Origin: Bifidobacterium sp. WK012_4_13
Lineage (GTDB): Bacteria; Actinomycetota; Actinomycetes; Actinomycetales; Bifidobacteriaceae
DNA: 64,000 bases
Direction: 5' to 3'
Assembly (NCBI RefSeq): GCF_041080835.1
Contig: NZ_CP129683.1
Span: 806,001-870,000, forward strand
Below are positions 33,050-43,247 of the stretch, piece after piece; position 1 is the stretch's first letter; every line of letters begins with the position of its first letter. The notes under the pieces are model-generated. The model was not told where the DNA came from, did not search any database, and worked only from the letters and a program-made list of their open reading frames with translations. The translations under genes and the position numbers were made by a program.

Positions 33050-34321
33050 TCACACGGCCTGAGCATGCAGGCTTCCACGGCGCAGTGTCAAGGTAAGGGT
33101 CTCGCCCGGCGATACAGCCTTCGGATCGTCGAGAACGTGGCCATCGCCTGCCTGCACGACCGCGTAGCCGCGGTTCAAGGTCGACTGCGGACTCATGGCC
33201 GTCAACGATGCGTGAAGCTTTTCAACCGTAAGACTCGCATCGTCGATGATCCTTCGCAAGGCCATGTCGAGGCGCTGCTGGGAATCGTCAACGAAACGCT
33301 GTGGTTTCTCAAGCATTGTCTGGGGATTCGTGAGACTTGGACGATTCGCGTACCCATCAACCAGCCGAGACTCGTTTTCGACCATGGAACGGATGCGCTC
33401 ACGAATTCTACGTTGGCCTTCTTCGACGATCTGCATCTGTTCGACAACGTCAGGTACGACCCTCTTTGCAGCATCGGTCGGAGTCGAAGCGCGCAAGTCT
33501 GAGGCCAGATCGATAAGCGTCCAGTCATCCTCGTGACCGATTGCCGAAACTATTGGCGTCTGGCAAGCGGCCGTGGCACGAACCACGCCCTCGTCTGAGA
33601 AACCGAGCAGGTCTTCGAAGCTGCCACCTCCTCGAGCGACGATGATCACATCAACGTCAGGATCCATATCGAGCTTCTGAATCGCCTGAATCACATCGGG
33701 CGGGCATTGAGGCCCTTGAACGTGAGCGTGAACGATGGTGAATTCGATGGTTGGCCACCGCAGACGCGCGTTGGTTATTACATCACCTTCCGCCCGTGCC
33801 TGTGGGGCGCAGACCAAACCCAGGCGGGCTGGAAACTCAGGCAAGACGGCTTTCTTGTCGGCATCGAAGAGTCCTTCACCCTTGAGTCGCTTACGGAGTT
33901 CTTCGATCTGGGCCTTCAAGTCTCCGGTTCCGACCCTGCGAATGTCATCTCCCATGAAGCTCAACCGGGTTTGCTTGACCCACAGATCCGGTCGACCATG
34001 GATCACGACTCTGTCGCCTTGACGAAAGTCGCGAGCCATCACGGCAAAGTTGCGAAAGCCCATGACCGAAATCGAAATGTCTTCCGTATTGTCGCGAACG
34101 GTGAGATAGGCTGAACCGCTTCGACGCGTGTTGATCTCGACGATCTGCCCTTCGATCCATGCGCCTGGCCAGCGGCTGACTGCATCGTGGAACTTCTGAC
34201 TCAGCACACTTACCGGCCACGGGTTCTCGGCAGTCGTTTCTCGCGCCAATCGGGGCAGCTCCCGCACAGCTGGAGCGGCAGTGGCATCGTTATGAACTGG
34301 CAGATATGGGCTTTGAATCAT
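33050..34321 (-). CDS. xseA: Exodeoxyribonuclease VII large subunit
   Basis: A 423-residue XseA, the catalytic subunit that degrades single-stranded DNA in both directions. The N-terminal OB fold includes 'WIEGQIVEINTRRSGSAYLTV'. The catalytic domain includes 'VIIVARGGGSFEDLLGFSDEGVVRA', 'TPIVSAIGHEDDWTLID' and 'DLRASTPTDAA'. I choose ATG 34321 (MIQSPYLPV). A longer frame from 34399 lacks family sequence. Foldback element B lies about 160 bp upstream. Confidence 0.94.
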   Translation of the reverse strand: MIQSPYLPVHNDATAAPAVRELPRLARETTAENPWPVSVLSQKFHDAVSRWPGAWIEGQIVEINTRRSGSAYLTVRDNTEDISISVMGFRNFAVMARDFRQGDRVVIHGRPDLWVKQTRLSFMGDDIRRVGTGDLKAQIEELRKRLKGEGLFDADKKAVLPEFPARLGLVCAPQARAEGDVITNARLRWPTIEFTIVHAHVQGPQCPPDVIQAIQKLDMDPDVDVIIVARGGGSFEDLLGFSDEGVVRATAACQTPIVSAIGHEDDWTLIDLASDLRASTPTDAAKRVVPDVVEQMQIVEEGQRRIRERIRSMVENESRLVDGYANRPSLTNPQTMLEKPQRFVDDSQQRLDMALRRIIDDASLTVEKLHASLTAMSPQSTLNRGYAVVQAGDGHVLDDPKAVSPGETLTLTLRRGSLHAQAV

Positions 34322-34480
34322 GCTATACACTCTCTGACGACTGCGGGACATACGGTTGTCTATGCGCGGTGGCGGACTGAGCCCGTTGCGACTGGGCATT
34401 CATCAATCGCTCGAATTCAAGAACCCCGGAATTTCAACGATATTGACATGATGCGGAAACCGGATATCGCCCAGAAGAAT

Positions 34481-34601
34481 CGAGATCGTGAGTTTTGCGG
34501 CAATGGGAAAGTATAAACCGCCAAGAATGGCATAATTGCGACGGCAAAAAACCAAAAATCAGGCGTGATACTTTCGAATTGCCGCAAAACTCACGATCTC
34601 G
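34481..34601. repeat. Foldback element B (34-bp inverted repeats)
   Basis: Arms at 34481-34514 and 34568-34601 match at 32 of 34 positions in inverted orientation around a 53-nt centre. The arm starts CGAG, contains GAGTTTTGCGG and ends GAAAGTAT. Length and layout match elements A (23961) and C (55139), although much of the arm sequence differs. It sits between xseA and the end of the Ppx/GppA gene, both on the minus strand. Confidence 0.85.
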
Positions 34602-34623
34602 ACTGAGAAGTGTCTGATTCAGA

Positions 34624-35592
34624 TCAAAATCCGAGAGTCGTACGACCAAATTGATCGAGCCAGCGCAAGATTGCGCCTTCGCGCAGAGCCCACGGGCAGA
34701 TTTCGACCTCTTCGACGTTCAGCGCCTTCATGATCTCGTCGGCGACCACTCCGCCACCGATGATCTGGAAGGTGCGCTCCTTGGTGATTCCGGGAAGCGC
34801 CACTCGCTGGTCAGGGGAAATCGCAGCAAGCCGGGGAATCCAATCCTCAAGCTCATCACGGGTCATGACCATCGAATTCTCCCGTCCGCCTTCCTTACGA
34901 ACAGTTCCAGCAAGACGGGCCAGCGATCGCATGGTTTTTGACGTTCCGACAGCATGGTTGGGTTCCTTGCTCGTTGGAAATGCCTCGATCATGGGCTCAA
35001 TGATCTTCTTCACCTCATGATGGACGTCTTCCAAAAGCTTCTCGTCGGCCATGCCATCGGGCAGCAGCTCATGGGTGACTCGCCCCGCACCCGCCGGAAC
35101 GCTCAAAGCGAGACTGGGCTCCTCATCTCGTCCCATCGCGACCTCAAGAGAACCTCCGCCAATGTCGATCATGAGCAGCCGACCTGCATCCCACCCATAC
35201 CAGCGTCGTGCGGCCAGGAACGTGAGCCTGGCCTCATCCTCTCCTGAAAGCACCGTGATTGGCTGACCTATATGATGTTCGAGCCTATGCAGAATCTTCG
35301 CCCCGTTCGGAGCTTCTCGGATTGCCGAGGTAGCCATTGGAAGCAGCTGAGTGATCTCGTGCTCCTTGGCCATCTCCATGGCCTTATCGATGGCGTCGAT
35401 GATGATCTCAACCGCTGATTTTCTGATCGATCCATCATCTTTGATGTATTGCATCAGGCGAATCGTGGATTTGCAGCTTGCCTCGGGAACCGGAGGCGCC
35501 CCATGTGCGGCATCGACAATCAGCATATGAATGGTGTTGGAACCGATGTCGAGTACGCCCAGGCGTGTGCTTCTTGCGCGCATTGTTGTCAT
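34624..35592 (-). CDS. Ppx/GppA-family exopolyphosphatase
   Basis: A 322-residue ASKHA-fold phosphatase that hydrolyses polyphosphate or pppGpp. The phosphate-1 loop is 'GVLDIGSNTIHMLIVDA', 'RLLMIDIGGGSLEVAMG' forms the phosphate-2 region, and 'GAGRVTHELL' follows. Its length fits the short actinobacterial type with only the catalytic domains. ATG 35592 has AAGG upstream. In-frame ATGs further upstream lack support. Confidence 0.92.
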   Translation of the reverse strand: MTTMRARSTRLGVLDIGSNTIHMLIVDAAHGAPPVPEASCKSTIRLMQYIKDDGSIRKSAVEIIIDAIDKAMEMAKEHEITQLLPMATSAIREAPNGAKILHRLEHHIGQPITVLSGEDEARLTFLAARRWYGWDAGRLLMIDIGGGSLEVAMGRDEEPSLALSVPAGAGRVTHELLPDGMADEKLLEDVHHEVKKIIEPMIEAFPTSKEPNHAVGTSKTMRSLARLAGTVRKEGGRENSMVMTRDELEDWIPRLAAISPDQRVALPGITKERTFQIIGGGVVADEIMKALNVEEVEICPWALREGAILRWLDQFGRTTLGF

Positions 35593-35615
35593 AGTTGCGA
35601 CCTTAGCAATGGAGG

Positions 35616-35672
35616 CGTACCCAACTTCGCAATCCAGGACTGCCATGGGCAGCATTGCAAAAGTTGGGCACG
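35616..35672 (-). terminator. Hairpin after the amino-acid-binding lipoprotein gene
   Basis: An imperfect inverted repeat with CCCAACTT...GCAAT arms lies ten bases after the stop of the 35682 gene. A nested CTGCCATGGGCAG palindrome is at its centre. No T-run is visible. It may terminate or stabilise that transcript. Confidence 0.4.
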
Positions 35673-35681
35673 AGAAGGCGA

Positions 35682-36626
35682 CTATTCGACGGCCGGGTTC
35701 AGCTCCGCCTTCGTGATCGCACCGCCTTGCACTCCCCAGTGCTTCAGGATCTTGCCATAGGTGCCGTCGTCGATGAACTTCTGCATCGTCTTCTGAACAG
35801 CCTCTCCAAGCTTTCGATCGCCCTTCTTGATGACGATTCCCTGAGGAACGACTCCCTCATCCTCGCCAACCGTCTGCAGCTGCTTGCCCGTCTGCGCGAT
35901 TGCATAGCCAGCAACCGGCGAATCCGCATAGAACGCGTCTATCTTACCGGTCAGGACAGCAGTCGTTGCGTCCGTCTGCATCTTGAAGGACTGGACGCCA
36001 ATCGCCTTCTTGCCATCCGCGGTGCATTTCTTGCTATTGGTGTCAGCCTCCTGCTCCTCTATGGTTCCGGTCTGCACTCCCAGGCTCACGCCGCACATGT
36101 CCGTAGCCTGAACCTTCTCCGGATTGCCCTTCTTCACCACATAGGACATGCCGGCCTTGTAATACGAAACCATGTCCACGGTCTGTTCGCGATCCTTGGT
36201 GATGGTGAAGCTCGAGATTCCGAGATCGTACTTGCTTCCGATCGCTGGAATGATGGAGTCGAAGGATGCGCTTGTCGGGTTGGATTTCAAACCCCACACC
36301 CGTGCGATGGCGTTGGTCAGATCGACATCATATCCTGTCGGGGTCTTGCCATCTGACTCCAAAAACTCAGCAGGTGCATACGAGGTCTCCATGCCCACTG
36401 TCAGCTGGCTGTCATCGGTAACGCTCGATGGCACCAATGCGGCTATCGCGCTGTCCTTCTTGATTCCACTCACGTCATAAGGCTTGATCGTCGCACTCGT
36501 CGGGCCATTTGAACCGCTGGTGGAACCAGCTTCCGATCCATCCGTCGTGCCACACGCAACGGCAGTGAGCATCAGTCCTGCACACATCATGACGGCAGGC
36601 AACCTCTTAGCCAATGTTGTCTTCAT
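35682..36626 (-). CDS. Polar amino acid ABC transporter substrate-binding lipoprotein
   Basis: A 314-residue SBP_bac_3-family solute-binding protein. A signal sequence ends in the lipobox 'LTAVAC', so it should be anchored to the outer face of the membrane. The ligand-binding fold shows 'QLTVGMETSYAPAEFLESDGKTPTGYDVDL', 'SFDSIIPAIGSKYDLGISSFTITKDRE' and 'AVLTGKIDAFYADSPVAGY'. Glutamate, glutamine or another polar amino acid is likely. No permease or ATPase genes are adjacent. ATG 36626 is preceded by GGGGGAG. Confidence 0.92.
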   Translation of the reverse strand: MKTTLAKRLPAVMMCAGLMLTAVACGTTDGSEAGSTSGSNGPTSATIKPYDVSGIKKDSAIAALVPSSVTDDSQLTVGMETSYAPAEFLESDGKTPTGYDVDLTNAIARVWGLKSNPTSASFDSIIPAIGSKYDLGISSFTITKDREQTVDMVSYYKAGMSYVVKKGNPEKVQATDMCGVSLGVQTGTIEEQEADTNSKKCTADGKKAIGVQSFKMQTDATTAVLTGKIDAFYADSPVAGYAIAQTGKQLQTVGEDEGVVPQGIVIKKGDRKLGEAVQKTMQKFIDDGTYGKILKHWGVQGGAITKAELNPAVE

Positions 36627-36815
36627 ATCTATATAACTCCCCCAAAATAACAAATAGCCCATCACACCTTACAGCTGATTGCTGAAAAGTGCATTTTTCC
36701 ATAAAATGGGCCTTTAACGCTTCTTTCAGTATTCGTACAGTTACTATTATGTTTATCGGGAGTGCAACAAGAGAGAGAACAGTCCGCTGATTCATGAACG
36801 GGCATGGAGAGAACT

Positions 36816-38422
36816 ATGCAGGAAAGCAGTTTTTCGACCGAGGACTCAACCACTCGTACCATTGAGCCGGAGGCGGGCAACGATGCCCGGAAACGCTATG
36901 GAAGAGTGCGGGACCGCAGTGCACGACTGTCCATTTCGCTGTCCGACTTGAGTCATGGTCGACATCAAAGTCAGATTCCGCGGTGGCGATACATGTATCT
37001 TGCATCGCTGGTTGCGCAGGATGTTCTGGCGATGCTCCTATCACTATGGTTCTGTCTCCTGGTCAAATCCGACTCCTACATAACGCTTACCGATTCATTT
37101 TCATTCTGGGCATTTGCTGTGTTCCAATGCCTGATCTGGGTGCTCTCCCTTCTTGGAGCGGGCGCATATCGACGACATATCATGACCGACGGATACCGGA
37201 TCTACGCGATAATACTCAATGCCGGCGTGATCACCGTTGTGGTCACAGGATATCTTGTGTACATGTTCCAGCTTGAGCTGCCGAGGACTGCCGTCATCGA
37301 GGCGCCCACGGTCGCGGCATTCGTTGAGATATTGGGCAGATGGTGCTCCCGCAAGGTACTTCTCAGACTGAGGACGAAGAATCTGTGCAAATATGACACG
37401 GTGATCATGGGTTCGGTAGATGGCATACTTGAGAGCCTCCACATGTTGGACCATGCAACACCCTGGGATATCGGCCAGTAGCCGTCTGCCCAGTTGAGAC
37501 CAACGCCAACTTCACGCAGGACATCTCAGCGCTCTCAGTGAGCAAGCTGATCTTTTCCAAGTTCCCTGTCAAGATACTGCCATTCTCGAACAGCATCGCC
37601 GATGACATGCAATCCATGAAGTCGCAGATTCTGCTGGTTACCGATGCCGTCTCCCGCGATTCGGAGCATATGAGAGCCCTGTCGCTGCTGTTGGAGTCGA
37701 GGAGCATCGAACTGGCCTTCACCGTTTCCGTGGCGGATGTCGGCGGACACCGCCTTCACCTGCGAGACACGATGCAGCAGAATGTGCTCACCGCTTCGCT
37801 GCCGCAATACAGCTTCTTCGCAGCAATGATCAAACGAACGTTCGACGTCATGGTGTCCTCCTTCGCCTTGCTTGTGCTTTGCCCATTCGTCATGCTCCCC
37901 ATCGCCCTGATGATCAAGCACGAGGACAAGGGCCCGATATTCTATTGTCAGGAGCGAATCGGCAAGAATGGCAAGCCCTTCAAGTTCTATAAGTTCCGAT
38001 CCATGCAAAGTAATGCGGACCAGCTTGATAAGATGCTCGCCGAGGAATACGGCCAGGAATATGGGGCGTTGTTCAAGCTGAAGGACGATCCCCGAGTGAC
38101 TGCCATCGGAAAAGTCCTGCGCAAGTATTCCCTGGACGAGATTCCACAGTTCTACAACGTGCTCAAGGGAGACATGTCGATAGTCGGCCCACGCCCCCAG
38201 CGTCAGTATGAAGTCGACAAATATAGCAAGCTGTATTCGACGCGGTTGCTGGTGAAACCCGGGATAACAGGGCCTTGGCAGATTTCAGGGCGCTCGAATC
38301 TATCTCAGGAGCAGGCGGAGCAATTGGACGTTTCCTATATCGAGAATTGGTCGATCACCAGCGATGTCGTTATCATGCTTAAGACCGGGGTCGTCATGTT
38401 CAGAGGTGTCGGAGCCTATTAG
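36816..38422 (+). pseudogene. Polyprenyl-phosphate priming glycosyltransferase, frameshifted
   Basis: Read across one frameshift this is a WbaP/CpsE-type enzyme of about 535 residues that moves the first sugar-1-phosphate onto undecaprenyl phosphate. The 5' part holds a polar N terminus and four membrane helices, and stops at a TAG right after 'ATPWDIGQ' (37479-37481). The next frame continues as 'VAVCPVETNANFTQDISALS' and carries the catalytic half. That half has a fifth helix, 'FKFYKFRSMQSNAD', 'YSLDEIPQFYNVLKGDMSIVGPRP' and 'VKPGITGPWQISGRSNL'. A single missing base near 37476-37480 explains the break. No homopolymer is there. It opens the polysaccharide locus. GGAGAG precedes ATG 36816. 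Confidence 0.85.
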
Positions 38423-38534
38423 CCTTTGCCATATCAGGCATAGGCATAATATCGATTAACCGACGGTTGATGCTTGCCTGCCTTTGAGACCGTACAATTG
38501 ACACGTCGAATTTTGTATTGAGGAGCAAATATCC

Positions 38535-40424
38535 ATGAGTGAAGCCAGCCAAGGTTCTTCTTCGAAACGCAGCGGAAAATATCAGAATCCGTCCGGACAG
38601 GGATATGGGCATCACTCAAATCAGCCGATTCCGAAGCATACTGGCCGCAAGATTGGGATCGCACTGTCGATCATCCTCCTGGTCCTGATCGTCATCGGAG
38701 TCGTTGGCGGGTATCTGGGCATGAAGCTCTATCGTCAGGCCATGGAGGTCAAATCGGAAGAGGAGCAGGCCATCTCGCTCATCTCGAGCGTCCAGGACAT
38801 CAGCCAGCTCAAGGACAAGGATGCGGTCAGCAAGATCATTCCAGAGCTTCAGAAGCACACTTCGAAGGCAGCCTCGATAACCGATGGAAGCCTATGGAAG
38901 CTGGCCTCTAAGGCGCCGGTCTATGGGGATGACATCACCACAGTTCGTGGCATGACTCATGCCGTTGATTCACTGGCCTCGGATACCCTCCCCCAGCTTT
39001 CGAAAACATTGCAGAAGATGCTTGGGGCAAAGCTGAGCACCGGCGACAAGCAGATCAACATCCAACCAATCGTCAATGCACAGAGTGGCTTCAATGCGGC
39101 AAACGATTCGATCAAGTCAGAGCTGAAGACCCTGCAGAGTCTTCCTGAACCGCATCTGAAGCAAATCAAGTCGCCATATAACATGGCCGTTGAGAAATTC
39201 ACTTCGGTCTCTGAGAAAACCGACAAGATCAATAATCTGATTCAGGTCATGCCAAAGTTCCTTGGTTCCGGCGGCGCCCGGAATTATGTCATCGTCGCCC
39301 AGACGACTTCGGAAGCACGTTCCAGTGGTGGCTTGATCGGCTCTTTGGGAAGCTTCTCGGCGGATGACGGTCTGATCAAGGTCGGGGACTTCCATCCGAA
39401 CTCAGAATTCCTCAACATTGGCGGGTCGCATGCCAATGCCGAAGAGGAAAGCGTGTTCAGCTCGCCTCTGGACTTTGCCTTTGACATTCGTGACCTTGCC
39501 ACCTTCCCCGATTTCTCGCGCACCGCAGACACGGTCAAGTCCGTGTGGCAGGAGTCGCAATACAACAGCACGGTCGACGGAGTGATGGCCATCGACCCCG
39601 TGTTCGTGCAGGAGATGATAAAGCTGAGCGGCGACGTGACCTTGCCCACGGGGCAGACGCTCACCGGCGACAACACCGCTGCATTCCTGCTTAACGGCAT
39701 CTACAAGGACGTTCCCGTATCGCAGCAGAACGCGTACTTCGGATATGTCGCCACGGCTGCTATGAACGATGTGTTCGAAAACATGACTGCATCGAAGATG
39801 ATCAAGATGGCGCAGTCATTCACGACGCTGGCAGGCCAAAGGCATCTCTACCTCTATTCCTTCCATTCCGACGATGCCAAGCACTTCCAAGATGCCGGAC
39901 TCGCAAAAAGCTCGCCGAGCAGCGAGACGGATCCCGAGATAGGCATCTATCTCAATGAGAACAACCCGTCAAAGATGGATTGGTATATTCACAGGAAGAC
40001 GGTCATCACCAGAAGCTCATGCAATGCAGATGGTTCGCAGAGCTATCGTGTCACCTTCACGGCCACGAATACAATCCCCGCTGCCGATCTGGCAAGCGGC
40101 AACGCATATATCCTCGGTGGTTCCGGAAATATCAGCGCACCTGGCACGGCCGTTGAAAGAATGCTCTTCTATGGCCCGGCAGGTGGCTCTCTATCGAATC
40201 TGACGGTATCGTCCGGCAATGGTGGAACGCCAAAGCAGGTTTCGATGGACGGCAAGACCCCTTGGACGACCATTGCGACCATAGCCCCTAACAAGTCAGT
40301 CACCTACAGCTACGATGTGACCACATCGAAGAAATCCACAAGCGACCTCAAGCTCGATCAGACCCCGATGGGCTGGACCGATGAAGGTGTCACGTATGAT
40401 ACGAAGGCCTGCGTGGTGAGGTGA
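38535..40424 (+). CDS. DUF4012 domain cell-surface protein
   Basis: A 629-residue protein of the DUF4012 family, common in actinobacterial polysaccharide loci. A polar Ser/Gln-rich N terminus precedes one membrane helix (about residues 38-62), and the rest is probably extracellular. Family blocks include 'NYVIVAQTTSEARSSGGLIGSLGS', 'FDIRDLATFPDFSRTADTVKSVWQ' and 'DGVMAIDPVFVQEMIKLSGDV'. Function is unknown. It may help attach or export polymer. GGAG lies nine bases before the ATG. GC content still matches the flanking chromosome. Confidence 0.88.
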   Translation: MSEASQGSSSKRSGKYQNPSGQGYGHHSNQPIPKHTGRKIGIALSIILLVLIVIGVVGGYLGMKLYRQAMEVKSEEEQAISLISSVQDISQLKDKDAVSKIIPELQKHTSKAASITDGSLWKLASKAPVYGDDITTVRGMTHAVDSLASDTLPQLSKTLQKMLGAKLSTGDKQINIQPIVNAQSGFNAANDSIKSELKTLQSLPEPHLKQIKSPYNMAVEKFTSVSEKTDKINNLIQVMPKFLGSGGARNYVIVAQTTSEARSSGGLIGSLGSFSADDGLIKVGDFHPNSEFLNIGGSHANAEEESVFSSPLDFAFDIRDLATFPDFSRTADTVKSVWQESQYNSTVDGVMAIDPVFVQEMIKLSGDVTLPTGQTLTGDNTAAFLLNGIYKDVPVSQQNAYFGYVATAAMNDVFENMTASKMIKMAQSFTTLAGQRHLYLYSFHSDDAKHFQDAGLAKSSPSSETDPEIGIYLNENNPSKMDWYIHRKTVITRSSCNADGSQSYRVTFTATNTIPAADLASGNAYILGGSGNISAPGTAVERMLFYGPAGGSLSNLTVSSGNGGTPKQVSMDGKTPWTTIATIAPNKSVTYSYDVTTSKKSTSDLKLDQTPMGWTDEGVTYDTKACVVR

Positions 40425-40762
40425 GCTTCTCGATGCTGACAAGTGCAGACCGTCACTGTTGCTTCTGTGAAAGTCGAAACAGTCGAAAGGAAGAATTCGA
40501 TTGATTAATTGATTTTTTCAACTCAATCATGAAAGACATTGAACAAGAATGATTTCAGTCTCATGCTTATACATCTTGACCACTTTCTTCGGTTAACCCA
40601 CCCAAACATAGTTCAAGCTCGATACTTATTGCGTTTTGAATTCCAGTGGCTGTAAGTTCAGATAGATTTATTTGTAATGAGAAGAACTTTTACAATTTAC
40701 CGATACCGTAGTCGATATCAATAATGTTAAATCAGCGTTGAGTCTTGAAAGAAAGAACCACA
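40425..40762. other. AT-rich intergenic region, start of low-GC segment
   Basis: No gene is supported here. Base composition falls sharply to AT-rich from about 40490 on, marking the left edge of the foreign-looking part of the polysaccharide locus. It should hold the promoter of the polymerase gene. Confidence 0.5.
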
Positions 40763-42037
40763 TTGAGCAAGCTAACCAATAAAAGTAGCAGTGCACTAGA
40801 ACAGGTAATTGCATTTATATTTGTACTGGCGGCATATAGTGTTTACTTTAAGCACTCCCCATTCAGCTCTTTGGTGTTCGAAGCATCAATTATCTTCCTT
40901 GGCATTATCTGGCTCTTCACGTTAAGGAGCCAAATCAAGTTAAATATGTTGCGGAACTGTTTAATTCTCTGTTCTCTGTCGTTTATTGCTATCATCATCA
41001 CACTCGCCGCAAATTCAGACAGTTCAGTATTGTCATATGTGGCTCAGAAAATTGTAATATTAGCGGTAATCATTCCTATATTTGGTCTTATCTTCACTGT
41101 AAAAGGCGAAGAAACCTGCATTGAAGGATTCTTTACAAAGATCATTAACTGTGTGGTGTTCATCTCAACGATCGCACTATTCGTCTGGTTCATTATTATA
41201 TTTTTTAAATCAAAGATTCCTTATATCGATTTCTCGTATATTTGGGGAGGGCATAAAACTGCATCAGGATATTTAGGAATACTCTATACCATTCAGAACG
41301 AATCTTTTCATGGATACTTAATCCCCAAATTCACTCTATTCTATGTTGAGCCTCCACTTGCCAACTTTGTTTTCTTAATTTGTCTATCTACCGAGTTGCT
41401 ACTCAGAAGAACGCCAAGAATTCTTCCTGCCGCGCTCTTAACATTTTGTTCATTAGCCTCTTTCTCTACCACGGGGATCATTCTTCTACCTGTTATCTGG
41501 TTCGCCTTTTTAGTTACCTCCCAACCTTTAGTGGGTTTAAGAAAGAAATATATTTCAGCCAGGATCTTGTACTGGGTGTGTCTCATATCTGCAATATCCG
41601 TCATTCCAATATGGGCCATACTTCATAAGTCAAATACTAAATCATTAATGATTCATAACCGTGATATTGTGGCTGGCCTGTACTCTTTTCTGGACAGTCC
41701 AGTGACGGGACATGGGTTAGGCAACTATCAGGATTCTTTCCTTGCATTTGGTGGATCGAATGGCTCATCCAGCGGGCTTTTTTCCGTTCTGGCTCAGGCA
41801 GGGCTATTGTTACTGTTCCTCTATCTAATACCAATATGCATATATCTTTGGATTGGAATTCATTCAAAGAATGAGCGATTAATCTATTTTGGTATTATAT
41901 TGCTGATTCAATTTACTGTGGTGACCATTGACAATTCACCTTTGCTTTCCGTCTATCTAGCTTTGTCTTATTCCATGGTAATAATGCAATTCAAAGTACT
42001 GCGGTCAAAGAAAAACGATATGAATATGGACAATTAG
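40763..42037 (+). CDS. O-antigen/capsule polymerase-like (Wzy) membrane protein
   Basis: A protein of about 424 residues with ten to twelve hydrophobic helices and a polar loop near residue 180-200, resembling Wzy/O-antigen ligase proteins. 'PVTGHGLGNYQDSFLAFGGSNGSSSGLFSVLAQAGLL' matches the typical Wzy periplasmic loop and following helix. It would polymerise repeat units outside the membrane. The start is a TTG, either 40763 (GAAAGAAAG upstream) or 40745, since no early ATG exists. The gene is strongly AT-rich compared with the chromosome. Confidence 0.8.
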   Translation: MSKLTNKSSSALEQVIAFIFVLAAYSVYFKHSPFSSLVFEASIIFLGIIWLFTLRSQIKLNMLRNCLILCSLSFIAIIITLAANSDSSVLSYVAQKIVILAVIIPIFGLIFTVKGEETCIEGFFTKIINCVVFISTIALFVWFIIIFFKSKIPYIDFSYIWGGHKTASGYLGILYTIQNESFHGYLIPKFTLFYVEPPLANFVFLICLSTELLLRRTPRILPAALLTFCSLASFSTTGIILLPVIWFAFLVTSQPLVGLRKKYISARILYWVCLISAISVIPIWAILHKSNTKSLMIHNRDIVAGLYSFLDSPVTGHGLGNYQDSFLAFGGSNGSSSGLFSVLAQAGLLLLFLYLIPICIYLWIGIHSKNERLIYFGIILLIQFTVVTIDNSPLLSVYLALSYSMVIMQFKVLRSKKNDMNMDN

Positions 42038-42139
42038 CGGGATGGGATATATACGCAATGATTTGCAACAAAAGCAGTTCATTCGCACAATTTGTAATCA
42101 AACGATATTAGATACATCGATTTGGAAGGATTTGATCAA

Positions 42140-43192
42140 GTGAAAGCCGCTGCCTGTCAGCCCATGATCTCAATCATTATGCCGGTATATAACACAGATT
42201 CAGTCTTATTGACCAAATGCTTGGAAAGTATATTAAGGCAAACGAACCAGGATTTTGAGCTACTCATCATCGATGATGGGTCGACCGATGAAGAGACGAT
42301 TAAAGTTTGTGATTGTTTCGCCAACATCAGTAAAAATGCTTCTGTCTTTCATAGGGTTAATAATGGCGTTTCTGCGGCAAGAAACTATGGTCTGTACCAT
42401 GCAACAGGCAGTTGGATCGCATTTATTGATGCCGATGACTGGATTGACCCAAGCTACTTGGGACAACTTGTCTCGAGAGCGCATGGAGAGGCGTGTGACA
42501 TCGTTTTTTGCGATTGTTACGTCGAATTTAAAAACCACTCCGTGAGCAACGCTTTTATCCCAGAAACTGTTTCGCATCAAATTGATTCATCAAACATCAG
42601 AGAACAGCTATTGCTACAGATTTTGGGGCAGAATAAATGCTATAACCCACCAGAAATAGGTATTGGAGTTCCGTGGGGAAAGTTGTACAGACATGACTTT
42701 TTGCTCTCCCATGAATTGAAATTCGATGAGTCACTAAAACGAATGCAAGACAATGTCTTCAACCTTTATGCGTTCAAGCAAGCCTCTGCTATAAGTTATG
42801 TTCCAGAAAAGCTGTATCACTACAACAATATTGAATCCTCAGCAAGCCACAAATTCAACCCCAACATAGTCAATGACTTCGCACAGGTTCACGAATCGAC
42901 AGAACAGTTTCTGGAAAGATTCGAATTCGATCAGACAATTTTACAAGGCTATTATTCCCGGGTAATCCAGAGCATTCATCCCATTCTCCGCTACTATTTC
43001 TTCCACGAGAAATATCCAGAAAACAAAAAAACAATGTACTCTGAAATAAAGACGCTTCTAAGTAAAGAACCCTATATCACGGCAATGCGCAAGGCTGACT
43101 ATACAAGGATGCCGGTGAAAATGTTTATATACGCACTGTTACTTAAATTCCATCTATTCACACTCATGAGGCTGATCATCTCAAGGGAGTGA
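42140..43192 (+). CDS. GT2 family glycosyltransferase
   Basis: A 350-residue inverting GT-A glycosyltransferase. The N terminus 'ISIIMPVYNTDSVLLTKCLESILRQTNQDFELLIIDDGSTDE' and the 'GSWIAFIDADDWIDPSYL' DxD-like motif are standard for GT2 capsule enzymes. I take the GTG at 42140, after AAGGA. A TTG at 42122 is also possible. It should add a sugar to the lipid-linked repeat unit. It follows the Wzy-like gene in the same direction and is AT-rich. Confidence 0.88.
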   Translation: MKAAACQPMISIIMPVYNTDSVLLTKCLESILRQTNQDFELLIIDDGSTDEETIKVCDCFANISKNASVFHRVNNGVSAARNYGLYHATGSWIAFIDADDWIDPSYLGQLVSRAHGEACDIVFCDCYVEFKNHSVSNAFIPETVSHQIDSSNIREQLLLQILGQNKCYNPPEIGIGVPWGKLYRHDFLLSHELKFDESLKRMQDNVFNLYAFKQASAISYVPEKLYHYNNIESSASHKFNPNIVNDFAQVHESTEQFLERFEFDQTILQGYYSRVIQSIHPILRYYFFHEKYPENKKTMYSEIKTLLSKEPYITAMRKADYTRMPVKMFIYALLLKFHLFTLMRLIISRE

Positions 43193-43247
43193 TGTATCAC
43201 CAAGAAACTGGGCGGTTCTGAAGGAGAGAAACGCTAAGTAACCGAAG

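Noticed and set aside
35616..35672. Hairpin between the amino-acid-binding lipoprotein and Ppx/GppA genes as a fourth foldback element
   Set aside because: It is only about 57 bp long and lacks the CGAG end and AAAGTA arm tip shared by elements A, B and C.
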